Below, piece by piece: positions 62,784 to 64,000 of a stretch of DNA of 64,000 nucleotides. The translations under genes and the position numbers were made by a program. Position 1 is the stretch's first letter, and the number at the start of each line of letters is the position of its first letter. Origin of the DNA: Portunus trituberculatus (taxonomy: Eukaryota; Arthropoda; Malacostraca; Decapoda; Portunidae); NCBI RefSeq assembly GCF_017591435.1, contig NC_059268.1:7666684-7730683 (forward strand). Direction: 5' to 3'. Under the pieces are notes generated by a model. The model was not told the origin of the DNA. It saw only the letters and a list, made by a program, of their open reading frames with translations, and did not search any database.

Positions 62784-64000
<1,217 letters not shown>

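Overview
This is an arthropod nuclear DNA window, most likely from a decapod crustacean and perhaps a crab. Three things point there. By my own tally of run coordinates, about a tenth of the bases are long, nearly pure microsatellites: (AC/GT)n, (AG/CT)n, (AT)n, (ATT)n and (AGT)n. There are tRNA-headed SINEs with (AC)n tails. The interspersed repeats are of kinds I recall from decapods (from memory, not from a search). Nothing looks bacterial, viral or organellar, and there is no complete intact protein gene. Most long open frames are translations of microsatellites.

Layout. 0-5 kb: microsatellites and unique DNA. 5.5-6.0 kb: a SINE (family A) sitting in the (AC)n tail of an older family B fragment. 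12.0-14.0 kb: a piggyBac-like MITE (TTAA target) and a 1375-bp solo LTR with a 4-bp target duplication. 15.9-17.7 kb: diverged tandem duplications and a GT-GA-CA compound array. 22.4 kb: a second MITE. 25.6-27.3 kb: a broken two-exon gene of a multi-copy family on the minus strand. Its intron holds about 390 bp of (TA)n. Upstream lies a TATA box with three clustered trimeric heat-shock elements. 31.8-32.5 kb: two head-to-tail family B SINEs. 34.4 kb: another B. 35.6-37.5 kb: a decayed non-LTR reverse transcriptase joined through (AC)n to a fourth B copy. 39.5 kb: a second A. 40.5 kb: family C. 42.4-42.9 kb: a huge (AT)n/(AG)n array with an embedded copy of DNA found 1.1 kb away. 44.2-47.4 kb: the best candidate for a live host gene, a signal-peptide exon plus a phase-compatible small exon. 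53.5-54.0 kb: a second reverse-transcriptase fragment next to a third A SINE. 55.6-62.8 kb: trinucleotide blocks, a second copy of the TTAA MITE and a polypyrimidine tract.

How it fits together. The window is mostly a record of retrotransposition and slippage. SINE families A and B have different tRNA heads (both with a CAC anticodon triplet) and different 3' tails, but share a central domain of about 130 bp and end in (AC)n. Most copies also start in (AC)n, so SINE tails seem to act as landing sites for later SINEs. The most interesting signal is the heat-shock-type promoter in front of the broken multi-copy gene.
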